NCBI RefSeq assembly: GCF_003752465.1 | Contig: NZ_RKHJ01000001.1 | Span: 248,001-312,000, forward strand | Length of the DNA: 64,000 bases | Direction of reading: 5' to 3' | Source of the DNA: Agrococcus jenensis | GTDB taxonomy: Bacteria > Actinomycetota > Actinomycetes > Actinomycetales > Microbacteriaceae | Shown here: one piece after another, positions 1 through 8,441 of the stretch | How positions within the stretch are numbered: position 1 is the stretch's first letter | Layout: every line of letters begins with the position of its first letter | Position numbers and translations under genes: made by a program | Notes under the pieces: model-generated | Told to the model about the DNA's origin: nothing | The model's database searches: none | The model's input: only the letters and a program-made list of their open reading frames with translations

Positions 1-1
1 C

Positions 2-265
2 GCGTGGGCGTGGCTGCTCGGCTCGACGCTCCGCGGCGCGGGCCGCGACCTCGCCGAGGCGCCGACCGGTGCCGGCCCGATCGCGGCGGTGCCGCTCATG
101 ATCCTCGTCGCCGAGGCGGTGCAGGGCATCGCCGAGTCGCGCCCGCTCATCGAGCTCGGCATGGTGCTGCTCGTCATCTTCGCCGTGCGGCAGCAGCGCG
201 CCCGCGTCGAGCTCGGGCGGCTGCAGACGATGGCCCTCCCGCTGCCCCTGCAGCGCGGCGGGTAG
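2..265 (+). CDS. C-terminal fragment of a polytopic membrane protein, O-antigen polymerase/ligase-like
   Basis: The frame is open from the window edge to a TAG at 263-265 and gives 87 residues. They contain a hydrophobic stretch (PLMILVAEAVQGIAES), a short polar turn, a second membrane segment (LIELGMVLLVIFAV) and a basic tail. A final helix after an ESR turn is common at the C-terminus of actinobacterial O-antigen ligase/polymerase (Wzy/WaaL-type) proteins, and the position beside glycosyltransferases fits. Family assignment is an inference because most of the protein lies outside the window. The stop codon overlaps the -10 box of the next gene. Confidence 0.5.
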   Translation, partial: AWAWLLGSTLRGAGRDLAEAPTGAGPIAAVPLMILVAEAVQGIAESRPLIELGMVLLVIFAVRQQRARVELGRLQTMALPLPLQRGG

Positions 266-268
266 CAT
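263..268 (+). promoter_or_regulatory. -10 box TAGCAT for a leaderless epimerase mRNA
   Basis: TAGCAT ends 8 nt before the ATG at 277, the spacing expected if transcription starts at the start codon. It overlaps the TAG stop of the preceding gene and makes ATG 277 more likely than ATG 271, which would lie inside the promoter. Confidence 0.5.
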
Positions 269-276
269 CGATGGCG

Positions 277-1134
277 ATGGAGAACACCCAGACTGCGCAG
301 CACATCCTCGTCACCGGCGCGGGCGGCTACATCGGACGGCACGTCGTCGCGGCGCTGCTCGACCGGGGCGCGCGCGTCACCGCCGTGGTGCGCCACTTCC
401 GCGCCTACCGCATCGACGAGCGCGCGACCGTGGTGGAGGCTGACCTGCTCGACCCGCACACCGACCTCGACGCGCTCATCGCCGACAGGCCCGACGCGGT
501 CGTGCACCTCGCGTGGGAGGCGGGCTTCGCGCACAACTCCCCCGTGCACATGCTGCGCCTCTCCGACCACTTCCGGGTGCTGACGCACTTCGCGAAGGCC
601 GGCATCACGCGGCTCGCGATCCTCGGCACGATGCACGAGATCGGCCGCTTCGAGGGCGCGATCACCGCCGAGACGCCCACGGCGCCCGCGTCGCTCTACG
701 GCATCGCGAAGGACGCGCTGCGCCGCGCGGTGCTCGCCGACCTCGGCGACACCACCATCCAGTGGCTGCGCGCCTTCTACATCTACGGCGACGACCGCAA
801 CAACCAGTCGATCTTCACGAAGCTGCTCGAGGCCGCGGAGCAGGGCAAGCGCACCTTCCCCTTCACCTCCGGCAAGAACCAGTTCGACTTCATCCACGTC
901 GACGAGCTGGGCAGACAGATCGCCGCCGTCGCGCTGCAGGACGAGGTCGCCGGCGTCATCAACGTGTGCTCCGGCGAGCCGGTCGCGCTCGGCACCCAGG
1001 TGGAGCGCTTCATCGCGGACCACGGCCTCGACATCCAGCTCGAGTACGGCGCCTTCCCGGACCGCCCCTACGACTCGAAGGTCGTCTACGGCGACGCCAC
1101 CGAGATCCGGGCCCTGATGGCGAAGCAGGCATGA
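277..1134 (+). CDS. NAD-dependent sugar epimerase/dehydratase (extended SDR)
   Basis: The 285-aa protein has the extended short-chain dehydrogenase layout: TGAGGYIG nucleotide loop at residues 13-20, the HLAW segment near residue 77 and the catalytic pair Y141-x3-K145. Such enzymes act on nucleotide sugars (4-epimerisation, 4,6-dehydration or 4-keto reduction); the sequence does not tell which. ATG 277 is preferred over ATG 271 because a TAGCAT box sits 8 nt upstream and no Shine-Dalgarno is visible. The stop overlaps the ATG of the following glycosyltransferase (ATGA), so the two are co-translated. Role inferred from context: making an activated sugar for the surface polysaccharide assembled by the neighbouring genes. 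Confidence 0.75.
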   Translation: MENTQTAQHILVTGAGGYIGRHVVAALLDRGARVTAVVRHFRAYRIDERATVVEADLLDPHTDLDALIADRPDAVVHLAWEAGFAHNSPVHMLRLSDHFRVLTHFAKAGITRLAILGTMHEIGRFEGAITAETPTAPASLYGIAKDALRRAVLADLGDTTIQWLRAFYIYGDDRNNQSIFTKLLEAAEQGKRTFPFTSGKNQFDFIHVDELGRQIAAVALQDEVAGVINVCSGEPVALGTQVERFIADHGLDIQLEYGAFPDRPYDSKVVYGDATEIRALMAKQA

Positions 1135-3245
1135 CCGGATCCGGCGACCCGGACCGGATCGAGCTGCAGCAGCAGATCGACAGCCTGCGGGCGCAGCTCG
1201 AGCAGGCCGAGGCGCGCGCAGAGCGGCCCGACGCGTGGGACCCGAAGGTCTGGGCGTCGCGCGCGAGCCGCATCGGCTCGATGGGCGCGCGCGCCGTGCG
1301 GCGCGCCAAGGCCGCCGCGAGCGGACCGAGGGCGAAGCGCGCCACCGACCGCACGCGCCCCTCCTCGTTCCCCGCGTGGCAGCGGCGGCTCGAGGGCGCG
1401 CGCTTCGTCGGCTTCCCGACCCACTGGCGCGAGCGCACCGGACCCGCGACGGCCGCACCCGTCGCCGTCGTGCTGCACTGCCACTACGCCGAGCTGCTCG
1501 ACGAGCTGCTCGCCGCGCTGCCCGCGATCGGCGAGCCGTTCGACCTGTACGTCACGAACTCCTCCGGCCAGGCGATCTCGGCGGCACGGCTCGCGGCCGC
1601 CGGTGCCGCGCACGCCGAGGTGCTGACGGTCGAGAACCACGGCCGCGACATCTGGCCGCTCGTGCAGGTCGTGAACGCGGGCATCCTCGACCCCTACGAC
1701 GTCGTGCTCAAGGTCCACACGAAGCGCAGCGAGTGGCGCGAGGGCCACGGCGAGCTCGAGGGCTCCGGCGCCGACTGGCGCGCGGCGCTCGTCGGCTCGC
1801 TGCTCGGCCCGCACACCCGCGGGATCGTCGAGGCGTTCCGCCGGGACCGCTCGATCGGCATCGTCACCGCCGACGGCAGCGTCGCGGGGCCCGAGCACTG
1901 GGGCTCGAACCTGGACCTCGTCCGCGGCATCCTCGAGCGGCTCTCGATGCCGCTCGAGCCCGACGAGCTGCGGTTCGCGGCCGGCTCGATGTACTGGATC
2001 CGCGGCTTCCTGCTGCAGGCGCTGCGCGCCCTCCGGATCGATCGCGACGACTTCGAGGACGAGGCCGGCGACATCGACGGCACCGCGGCGCACGCGATCG
2101 AGCGCATCATCGGCATCGGCGCCGTCGAGGCGGGGCTCGACGTGCTCGAGCTGCGCGAGCTCGACGCCCGCGGCGATCGCGCATCCGTCGACGGCCGGGT
2201 CGTCGCCTTCTACTTGCCGCAGTTCCATCGCACGGCCGAGAACGACCGCTGGTGGGGCGCCGGGTTCACGGAGTGGGCGAACGTCGCGAAGGCGAAGCCC
2301 CTCTACCCCGGCCACCAGGTGCCCCTCATGCCCGGCGAGCTCGGCTTCTACGACCTCGCGCTCGACGAGGTGCGGCAGCGGCAGCGCGACATGGCCGCGG
2401 CGCACGGCGTCGCCGGCCTCATGTACTACCACTACTGGTTCGCCGGCCGCCGCGTGCTGGGACTGCCGCTGCAGCGGCTCGCCGACGGCGACGTCGACCA
2501 GCCCTTCTGCGTCATGTGGGCGAACGAGAACTGGACGCGTCGCTGGGACGGCCTCGACGCGAACGTGCTCATCGGCCAGGACTACGACCGCGTGCCCGCG
2601 ACCGAGTTCATCGAGGACATCCTGCCGATGCTGCGCGACCCGCGGTGGATGCGCGTCGACGGCGCCGCGATCGTCGCGGTCTACAAGATCGGCACGGTGC
2701 CGGATGCCGCGGCGACGATCGCGCACTGGCGCGAGCGGGCGCGCCAGGAGGGCGCGGGCGAGCTGCATCTGCTCGCCGTCGACGTCGGCGAGCAGATGGG
2801 CGGCCTGCCGCGCGAGGAGCTCGTGGGGCTCGCGGACGGCACGCTCACCTTCGCGCCGCACAACCTGCCCTGGATCCCGTCGGACCGGGCCGGTGAGGCC
2901 GACGAGCGCTTCGCGGGCAACCTCATGGGCTACCGCGGCACGGCCGACGCGGCCATCGCGCAGCTCGGCTCCCTCGACGAGCACCACTATCCCGGCGTGA
3001 TGGTGACGTTCGACAACACCGCGCGCAAGCAGTGGACGCCCATGGCGTTCACGGGCGCGAACCCGTGGACCTTCCGTCGCTGGCTCGCCGCCGCGCTCGA
3101 CGCGCAGGCCGACCGGCCCGCCGAGCGCCGGATCGTGTTCGTCAACGCGTGGAACGAGTGGGCGGAGTCGGCCGTGCTCGAGCCGACCGACCAGTTCGGC
3201 CAGACCTACCTGCTCGCCTGCCGCCAGGTGTCGCCGCCGCGCTGA
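1131..3245 (+). CDS. Two-domain glycosyltransferase, RgpF-type N-terminus fused to WbsX-type C-terminus
   Basis: This 704-aa protein starts with a short helical, charged segment (about residues 6-35, QQQIDSLRAQLEQAEARAE) predicted as coiled coil. A rhamnan-synthesis F (RgpF) domain follows at about 100-330, with the hallmark NHGRDIWPL and KVHTKRS segments. A WbsX-like domain occupies about 350-700, with FYLPQFH, WWGAGFTEW, MYYHYWF, WANENWTRRWDG and a terminal NAWNEWAE block. Both domains occur in enzymes of O-antigen or rhamnose-rich cell-wall polysaccharide synthesis. No signal peptide is visible, so a cytoplasmic, membrane-facing role is likely. The ATG overlaps the epimerase stop by 4 nt. 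Acceptor and donor sugars cannot be read from the sequence. Confidence 0.8.
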   Translation: MTGSGDPDRIELQQQIDSLRAQLEQAEARAERPDAWDPKVWASRASRIGSMGARAVRRAKAAASGPRAKRATDRTRPSSFPAWQRRLEGARFVGFPTHWRERTGPATAAPVAVVLHCHYAELLDELLAALPAIGEPFDLYVTNSSGQAISAARLAAAGAAHAEVLTVENHGRDIWPLVQVVNAGILDPYDVVLKVHTKRSEWREGHGELEGSGADWRAALVGSLLGPHTRGIVEAFRRDRSIGIVTADGSVAGPEHWGSNLDLVRGILERLSMPLEPDELRFAAGSMYWIRGFLLQALRALRIDRDDFEDEAGDIDGTAAHAIERIIGIGAVEAGLDVLELRELDARGDRASVDGRVVAFYLPQFHRTAENDRWWGAGFTEWANVAKAKPLYPGHQVPLMPGELGFYDLALDEVRQRQRDMAAAHGVAGLMYYHYWFAGRRVLGLPLQRLADGDVDQPFCVMWANENWTRRWDGLDANVLIGQDYDRVPATEFIEDILPMLRDPRWMRVDGAAIVAVYKIGTVPDAAATIAHWRERARQEGAGELHLLAVDVGEQMGGLPREELVGLADGTLTFAPHNLPWIPSDRAGEADERFAGNLMGYRGTADAAIAQLGSLDEHHYPGVMVTFDNTARKQWTPMAFTGANPWTFRRWLAAALDAQADRPAERRIVFVNAWNEWAESAVLEPTDQFGQTYLLACRQVSPPR

Positions 3246-3255
3246 CCGCGGCACG

Positions 3256-3288
3256 CCCGCGACCGGTGGGCGCACCCGCGACCGGTGG
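3256..3288 (+). repeat. Two tandem copies of a 19-bp unit with core CCCGCGACCGGTGG
   Basis: The 14-nt core occurs identically at 3256-3269 and 3275-3288, starting 10 nt after the stop of the RgpF-WbsX gene. A degenerate inverted copy lies at 3318-3332. Related cores with the same 19-nt period lie at 22265-22316 downstream of purK. Confidence 0.7.
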
Positions 3289-3368
3289 CGCGGCACGGCC
3301 CCCGCTCGAGGGCGGCGCCACCCGTCGGCGGGCGGGGCGCTCCCCCGCTGCTGGAACGCGACCCTCAC

Positions 3369-3405
3369 GACGAAGGGCCGACGGCGTCGCCGTCGGCCCT
3401 TCGTC
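3369..3405. terminator. Bidirectional hairpin between convergent genes
   Basis: Arms 3369-3385 and 3389-3405 pair perfectly over 17 bp around a 3-nt loop (core AGGGCCGACGGC). The hairpin sits between the stop of the plus-strand RgpF-WbsX gene (3245) and the stop of the minus-strand secreted protein (3415). There is no U tract on either side, as often in high-GC actinobacteria. Confidence 0.8.
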
Positions 3406-3414
3406 AGTCGTGCG

Positions 3415-6216
3415 TCAGCTCGTCCAGGTAGCGCCCACCGGGATCGCGCTCATGATCGTGCGGTCGACGTCGACGATGCGGTTCGCACCGCCCAGGCGCG
3501 CGAGCGCCGCACCGCCGAGCCAGTGCCGCACGCCGGCCTCGACGTAGTAGACGCGTCCGTCGGCGCCGCGGATGAACTGCGTCATCGGCGTCGTCGAGAG
3601 CCGCAGCCGCTCGCACAGCGCCACCTTCAGCTGCGTGAACGCGGCGGCCGGGTACTGGGCCCGCACCTCCGCGGTCATCGGCCGCAGCGAGCCGCCGACG
3701 GCCGCGTAGGCGGTCGTGCCGCACAGCACGAGCGACGAGCGCAGCTTCGGCGGGGTCGAGAAGGTCGCGATCGCCTGGTTGGGCACGCGGGTGCTCGTCG
3801 TGGGGAGCCCCATCGACTGCGCCGTGGCGAAGTCGCCGAGGTGCAGCAGCCCGTCGCCGTTGACCATCCAGACCTCGCCGCGGCCCTCCGTCGTGATGAG
3901 CGAGCCCGACGGGTAGACGGGGCGCACCCACGAGCCCTCGGGGATGCGCTGCATCTGCGTCGCGGGCAGCAGGAGCCTCGGCGTGGTGTTGCCGCCGACC
4001 GACGCGAAGGTCGCGCCGGAGTCGATGTACCGGCGCTTGCCCGCGTCGAGCAGGTACGTGCGCCCCGCCGCGTCGTAGACGAGCTGGGTCGCCGCCTGCG
4101 TCGAGACGGTGAGCGTCGAGCCGAGGCTCGTGAGCGTGAGCTCCCGCATGCCCCACGCCGTCTTCACCGCCGCCGAGGCGAACGGGTGCAGGGTGCCGTT
4201 CACGGCGACGTACGACGTCTCGCCGATGCGCACGCCGTAGGAGTTCAGCACGCCCTCGCGGCTCGCGAGGCCGTTGATGATGCCGGACGAGACGTCGGTG
4301 ATGCGCGTCGGGAGGCCGAGCGCCGAGACGAAGTCCATGCTCGCGACGTGGATCGCGTTGCCGCCGTCCATGAGGTACACGGCGCCGGACGGGCCGCGGA
4401 CGAGCGTGCCGTCGGCGTAGGACGAGCGCACGGGCACCGCGTCGACCGCGTTGCGCGACACCTCCCAGACCCTCGTCGGGATCGCGTAGGTGCGCGAGTA
4501 CCACTCCATCGTCGAGGCGGAGACCGCCTCGGCGTAGCCGTGCGACATCAGGTAGGTGGTGGTGCCGCCGAAGGGGCGGGCGAAGTGCGGACCCGCGGGC
4601 GCACCGCTCGTCGACACGGTCGCGCTGAGCGCATCCGACACCTGCGTGAAGTACGACGAGCCGCCGTAGTGCTGCGGGTCGACGCGCATCGCGCCGTCGG
4701 TGGTCAGCACCCACGCGCCGGAGCTGTCGCGGAAGCGGTCGGGCAGCGCGCCGGCCGTGGCAGGCAGGAGCGCGATCGAGCGGTTCTCGAACGCCGGGGC
4801 GAACCAGAGGAACTCGAGGCCGATGTGCGACGACTGCGACGAGTAGACGCGGCCGTTCGACGAGATGACGCGGTTCTGCAGCCGGTCGCTGCTGCGCACG
4901 ACGTCGCCGGGGGCGACCACGGGGTGCCCGATGGTGATGGCGGCGATCGTCGCGGCGTCGACGGCGCTGGGCTCCGCGCGGTAGCCGAAGGGCGTGACGC
5001 GCGCCGGGTCGGTGAGCTGCCTGCGCGTGCCCGACTGCACGAGCCAGTAGGCGCCGTCCTCGGTGGTGACGAGGTCGTTGAGCGCGCCCATGTTGAGCAT
5101 GCGCGCCTCGTGACCCGGCTCGAGGGTCGGCATGTCGCCGCACGTCTGCTTCCAGGCGGTGAGCTGCGCGCACGACTGGAAGTGCAGCAGCTGGCTGTTC
5201 TCCACCAGGTAGACGGCGCCGTTCGAGGCGCGCACGGTGCGGCCGAGGTCGGGCCCGGAGGGGATGGCCGCGATCTCCGCGGCGCTGCGGTCCTGCGAGC
5301 TGCCGAGCTGGCGGTACTCCGCGAGGATCGCGCTGCTGGGCACGTAGTACTTGCGCCCGCCGCTGGCCAGGTAGATGCGGCCGTTCGAGGCGTCGCGCAC
5401 GAAGGCGCCGCTCGCGATCGCGGTCGGGCTGCCGAACCAGTCGCTCCACAGCCGCCAGGTGTTGCGGTTGCCGTAGGCCGAGCAGCTGTCGCCCGTGCCG
5501 TACAGGTTGCGGAGCGCCGCGGCGTTCGGCTGGTAGGGCGTGTAGTTGTAGAGGCCCGCCGTGGCGACGTTGCGGATGAGCACGGGGCTCGAGCCGCACG
5601 CCGCGTTGGGGTTGTAGAGCACGTTGTTGACGACGCCCGCGCGGTGGTTGTAGTTGCCGGGGTGCGCCGCGTAGCGCTGGAACTGCCGGGCGCCGTAGTA
5701 GATCTGGTAGAAGAAGCCGCCGACGCTCGCGTCGCACGGCGCGGTGTCGGGGCAGCCGAAGCCCGTGGCCTTCTCGTAGCGGGAGGCGCTCGGTGCGCGG
5801 TGCGTGACGAGCGACTGCTCCTTCTCGAGCAGCACGATGAGGAAGCGCTGCGAGATGTCGCATGCCGCGCCGACCCGGGCGATGATGCTGGCCGCCGACT
5901 CGCTCGCGCGCCCGGTGAACGCCGAGCAGTAGGCGTCGGCGGGCATCGACGGCGTGCGCTGCGTGTACGTGTCGAGGCACGTGTAGCCGGCGCTGCACCC
6001 CGGGTGCTTCGCGTCGATGAACGCCTGCACCTGCCCGGCCGTCATCGCGCCGCCGGCGAAGAACTGCTCGTCGGAGATGATGAAGCCGGGGTCGAAGTCC
6101 GACGCCGTGGCGGCCGTCGCCTCGTCGGCGACGCCGACCGGGGACACGACCGTCAGGAGGGCGCCGACGAGCGACGCGACGACGGTCGCGACGATGAGTC
6201 GGGGGCGCAAGCGCAT
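3415..6216 (-). CDS. Large secreted protein with about twelve 50-60 residue repeats
   Basis: The 933-aa product begins with a signal peptide (basic MRLRPR, hydrophobic core, cleavage probably near residue 36 after AAT). An N-terminal domain (about 40-270) is rich in Cys and aromatic residues and carries LLEKEQSL, FFYQIYYGARQF and NHRAG-type segments; it may be lysozyme-like, but that is a guess. From about 270 to the end run roughly twelve degenerate repeats of the pattern G-x-V-Y-L/V, x5-8, basic-aromatic, x15-20, small-x-G-L/I, as expected for a beta-propeller or beta-solenoid surface. The in-frame TGA just upstream excludes an ATG at 6231. It lies 77 bp after the Wzt gene on the same strand, so it may use the exported polysaccharide as ligand. 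No enzymatic function can be assigned. Confidence 0.7.
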   Translation of the reverse strand: MRLRPRLIVATVVASLVGALLTVVSPVGVADEATAATASDFDPGFIISDEQFFAGGAMTAGQVQAFIDAKHPGCSAGYTCLDTYTQRTPSMPADAYCSAFTGRASESAASIIARVGAACDISQRFLIVLLEKEQSLVTHRAPSASRYEKATGFGCPDTAPCDASVGGFFYQIYYGARQFQRYAAHPGNYNHRAGVVNNVLYNPNAACGSSPVLIRNVATAGLYNYTPYQPNAAALRNLYGTGDSCSAYGNRNTWRLWSDWFGSPTAIASGAFVRDASNGRIYLASGGRKYYVPSSAILAEYRQLGSSQDRSAAEIAAIPSGPDLGRTVRASNGAVYLVENSQLLHFQSCAQLTAWKQTCGDMPTLEPGHEARMLNMGALNDLVTTEDGAYWLVQSGTRRQLTDPARVTPFGYRAEPSAVDAATIAAITIGHPVVAPGDVVRSSDRLQNRVISSNGRVYSSQSSHIGLEFLWFAPAFENRSIALLPATAGALPDRFRDSSGAWVLTTDGAMRVDPQHYGGSSYFTQVSDALSATVSTSGAPAGPHFARPFGGTTTYLMSHGYAEAVSASTMEWYSRTYAIPTRVWEVSRNAVDAVPVRSSYADGTLVRGPSGAVYLMDGGNAIHVASMDFVSALGLPTRITDVSSGIINGLASREGVLNSYGVRIGETSYVAVNGTLHPFASAAVKTAWGMRELTLTSLGSTLTVSTQAATQLVYDAAGRTYLLDAGKRRYIDSGATFASVGGNTTPRLLLPATQMQRIPEGSWVRPVYPSGSLITTEGRGEVWMVNGDGLLHLGDFATAQSMGLPTTSTRVPNQAIATFSTPPKLRSSLVLCGTTAYAAVGGSLRPMTAEVRAQYPAAAFTQLKVALCERLRLSTTPMTQFIRGADGRVYYVEAGVRHWLGGAALARLGGANRIVDVDRTIMSAIPVGATWTS

Positions 6217-6293
6217 CCTTCAACCATTCATAGAGGGTTAGGGCTCCCCACAGGGTACATGGAGGAGGTTGCCTCTAGAAGAACTTTGCCGGA

Positions 6294-7496
6294 TCAGCTC
6301 TCGGTCATCGGCATCGTCATCGACGCGTCGAGCACCATCGAGCCCCCGGCGGCGCGCGGCGAGCCGCTCGTCACCTGGAATCGGAGCGAGCGCTCGAGGG
6401 CGTCGAACGTGCGCGTCTTGTGGTGGTCCTTGACGTCGGCGTTCACGTCGAACAGGTCGGGCATGAGCGCGAGGCGGTCGATCCGGATGTCGAGCGAGCC
6501 GGAGCCCGCGTCGATGCTGTCGGGCACCGCGCCCGCCGCGATGCCGTCGTAGCTCCAGAGGTGCTTGCCGCCCGCGGTCGCGAGGCTCACGCCGAAGACC
6601 GGGCGCTCGACGCGCTGGCGCGCGGTGTAGCGCAGCCGCAGCGCGACCGCGGAGCCGGTCGGCGCCGACTCGATCGGCTGCCCCTCGGCGTCCAGGAGGT
6701 GGATGTCGTCGATGCGGATCTCGCCGGTGCCGTAGCGCTTGCCGCCGCCGGCCGCCTCCTCGGCGCCGTGGCCGACGTCGGAGTAGCGGTCGACGATGTC
6801 GGACGCGTCGCCGATCGCCTGCAGCGTGCCGTGGTCGAGCCAGGCCGCCTGGTCGCAGAAGCTGCGCATCTGCTCGACGCCGTGGCTCACGACGACGACC
6901 GTGCGGCCCTCGTCGCGGAACTGCGCGAACTTGTCGAGGCACTTGTCCTGGAACTCCATGTCGCCGACGGCGAGCACCTCGTCGACGAGCAGCACGTCGG
7001 GCTCGACGTGGATCGAGACCGCGAAGCCGAGGCGCACGTACATGCCGGACGAGTAGTTCTTCACCGGCTGGTCGATGAACGGCTCGACGCCCGAGAAGTC
7101 GACGATCTGGTCGAACTTGCGGTCGATCTCCTGGCGCGACATGCCGAGGATCGAGCCGTTGAGGTAGACGTTCTCCCGGCCCGAGAGCTCTGGGTGGAAG
7201 CCGGAGCCCACCTCGAGCATCGCCGCGACGCGGCCGCGCGTCGTGATCGAGCCCGAGTTCGGGTTCAGGATGCGCGCCATGCACTTCAGCAGCGTCGACT
7301 TGCCCGAGCCGTTGCGGCCGAGCAGGCCGAAGGTCGTGCCCTGCGGCACGTCGAAGGTGACGTCCTTGAGCGCCTCGAACGACTGGTACTTGGCGCGGCG
7401 GCCCGAGAGCACCGTCGCCTTGAGCGACTGGTTGCGGTCGGAGTAGACGCGGAAGTGCTTCGACACGTGGTCGACGCTGACGGCGGGCTCGCTCAT
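6294..7496 (-). CDS. wzt: Polysaccharide ABC exporter ATPase (Wzt) with C-terminal glycan-binding domain
   Basis: The 400-aa protein has an N-terminal ABC domain with Walker A GRNGSGKST (about residues 57-65), signature YSSGMYVRL and Walker B VLLVDEVLAVGD. An immunoglobulin-like C-terminal domain (about 260-400) is typical of Wzt proteins that recognise the capped end of the exported glycan. It energises the Wzm permease encoded immediately upstream; the ATG overlaps the wzm stop (ATGA). The C-terminal domain suggests export of an end-modified polymer, in line with the acylation genes in the same strand run. Confidence 0.9.
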   Translation of the reverse strand: MSEPAVSVDHVSKHFRVYSDRNQSLKATVLSGRRAKYQSFEALKDVTFDVPQGTTFGLLGRNGSGKSTLLKCMARILNPNSGSITTRGRVAAMLEVGSGFHPELSGRENVYLNGSILGMSRQEIDRKFDQIVDFSGVEPFIDQPVKNYSSGMYVRLGFAVSIHVEPDVLLVDEVLAVGDMEFQDKCLDKFAQFRDEGRTVVVVSHGVEQMRSFCDQAAWLDHGTLQAIGDASDIVDRYSDVGHGAEEAAGGGKRYGTGEIRIDDIHLLDAEGQPIESAPTGSAVALRLRYTARQRVERPVFGVSLATAGGKHLWSYDGIAAGAVPDSIDAGSGSLDIRIDRLALMPDLFDVNADVKDHHKTRTFDALERSLRFQVTSGSPRAAGGSMVLDASMTMPMTES

Positions 7497-8353
7497 CAGA
7501 TCTCCTCGACGATGTTGCGGGCGAGCTTGCGGAAGACGAGCGAGCCGATGATGAGGGAGATCGCCGACCAGGCGATGAGCTGCAGCCAGATGTCCAGGCC
7601 CGGCACCGTGAAGTCGTACAGCACGTCGCGGTACGCCGTGAGGAACCGCTCGGCCGGGTTGAGCTGGAAGAGGGTGACGAGCGGCAGCGACGTGCCGGAC
7701 TGCGCCTCGAGCGTCTGCTCGGCGTTGCGGACGATGTCGACCGAGAACATGACGCCGGAGCCGTACATCCACACCTGCGCGAGAATCGTCCAGAGGTGCT
7801 GGAGGTCGCGGAAGTAGATGCTCGCGACCGAGAGCAGCAGCGCGATGCCGAGCACGAAGACGCAGGTGAGCAGGAGCAGCGGGACGAGCAGCACGGCGTA
7901 GAGCAGCACGGCCGGGCCGCCGATGACGAGCATGATGACGAGCAGCACGAGCAGCTCGGTCGCGAAGGTCGACGCCTTCGCGAGCACCGTCGACACCACG
8001 AGCACCCAGCGCGGGAAGTACACCTTCGTCAGGAGCCCCGCGTTGCTCATGAGCGAGCCCATGCCCGCCGAGATCGAGCCCGAGATGAAGCCCCATGCGA
8101 TCACGCCGACGCCGATCCAGGCGGGGAACGATTGGATGCCGGAGTTCTCGCCGGGCGCCACCTGCACCTGCAGGATGAGACCGAACACGATGGAGTAGAC
8201 GGCGATCTGCGCGAGCGGGTTGATGAGCGACCAGACGCGGCCGAGCGCGGTGCGCTTGTACTCCGCCCGGATCTCGCGCAGCGTGAGGTTCTTGAGCAGG
8301 TTGAACGTGATCTCCCGCTCGGCTGCGCGCGGGCTGGGCTGGGTCTTGGTCAT
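7496..8353 (-). CDS. wzm: Polysaccharide ABC exporter permease (Wzm, ABC-2 type)
   Basis: The 285-aa product has an N-terminal amphipathic segment (NLTLREIRAEYKRTALG), typical of ABC-2 exporters of O-antigen and teichoic acid, followed by about six membrane segments. ATG 8353 is chosen because GGAGG precedes it (3-nt spacing) and the reading begins MTKTQ; a GTG at 8386 lacks any ribosome-binding site. With the overlapping wzt it forms the channel that moves undecaprenyl-linked polymer across the membrane. The 88 bp separating it from the AlgX-like gene contain nothing else recognised. Confidence 0.88.
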   Translation of the reverse strand: MTKTQPSPRAAEREITFNLLKNLTLREIRAEYKRTALGRVWSLINPLAQIAVYSIVFGLILQVQVAPGENSGIQSFPAWIGVGVIAWGFISGSISAGMGSLMSNAGLLTKVYFPRWVLVVSTVLAKASTFATELLVLLVIMLVIGGPAVLLYAVLLVPLLLLTCVFVLGIALLLSVASIYFRDLQHLWTILAQVWMYGSGVMFSVDIVRNAEQTLEAQSGTSLPLVTLFQLNPAERFLTAYRDVLYDFTVPGLDIWLQLIAWSAISLIIGSLVFRKLARNIVEEI

Positions 8354-8441
8354 CGTCCTCCGTAGGGCGCCCTGGAGCGCGCGCACGATGGATCAGGGTA
8401 GCACCGGGGCGTCAGCGACCGGCCGCCGTGGGGGCCCTGGC

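Noticed and set aside
1086..3368. Long minus-strand open frame opposite the RgpF-WbsX gene
   Set aside because: Low-complexity Arg/Val/Leu/Asp composition typical of antisense frames in high-GC DNA; the plus-strand frame has recognisable domains.
3523..6552. 1009-codon plus-strand frame opposite the secreted repeat protein
   Set aside because: No domain, Arg/Val-rich composition and no start signal; the minus strand encodes a signal peptide and repeats.
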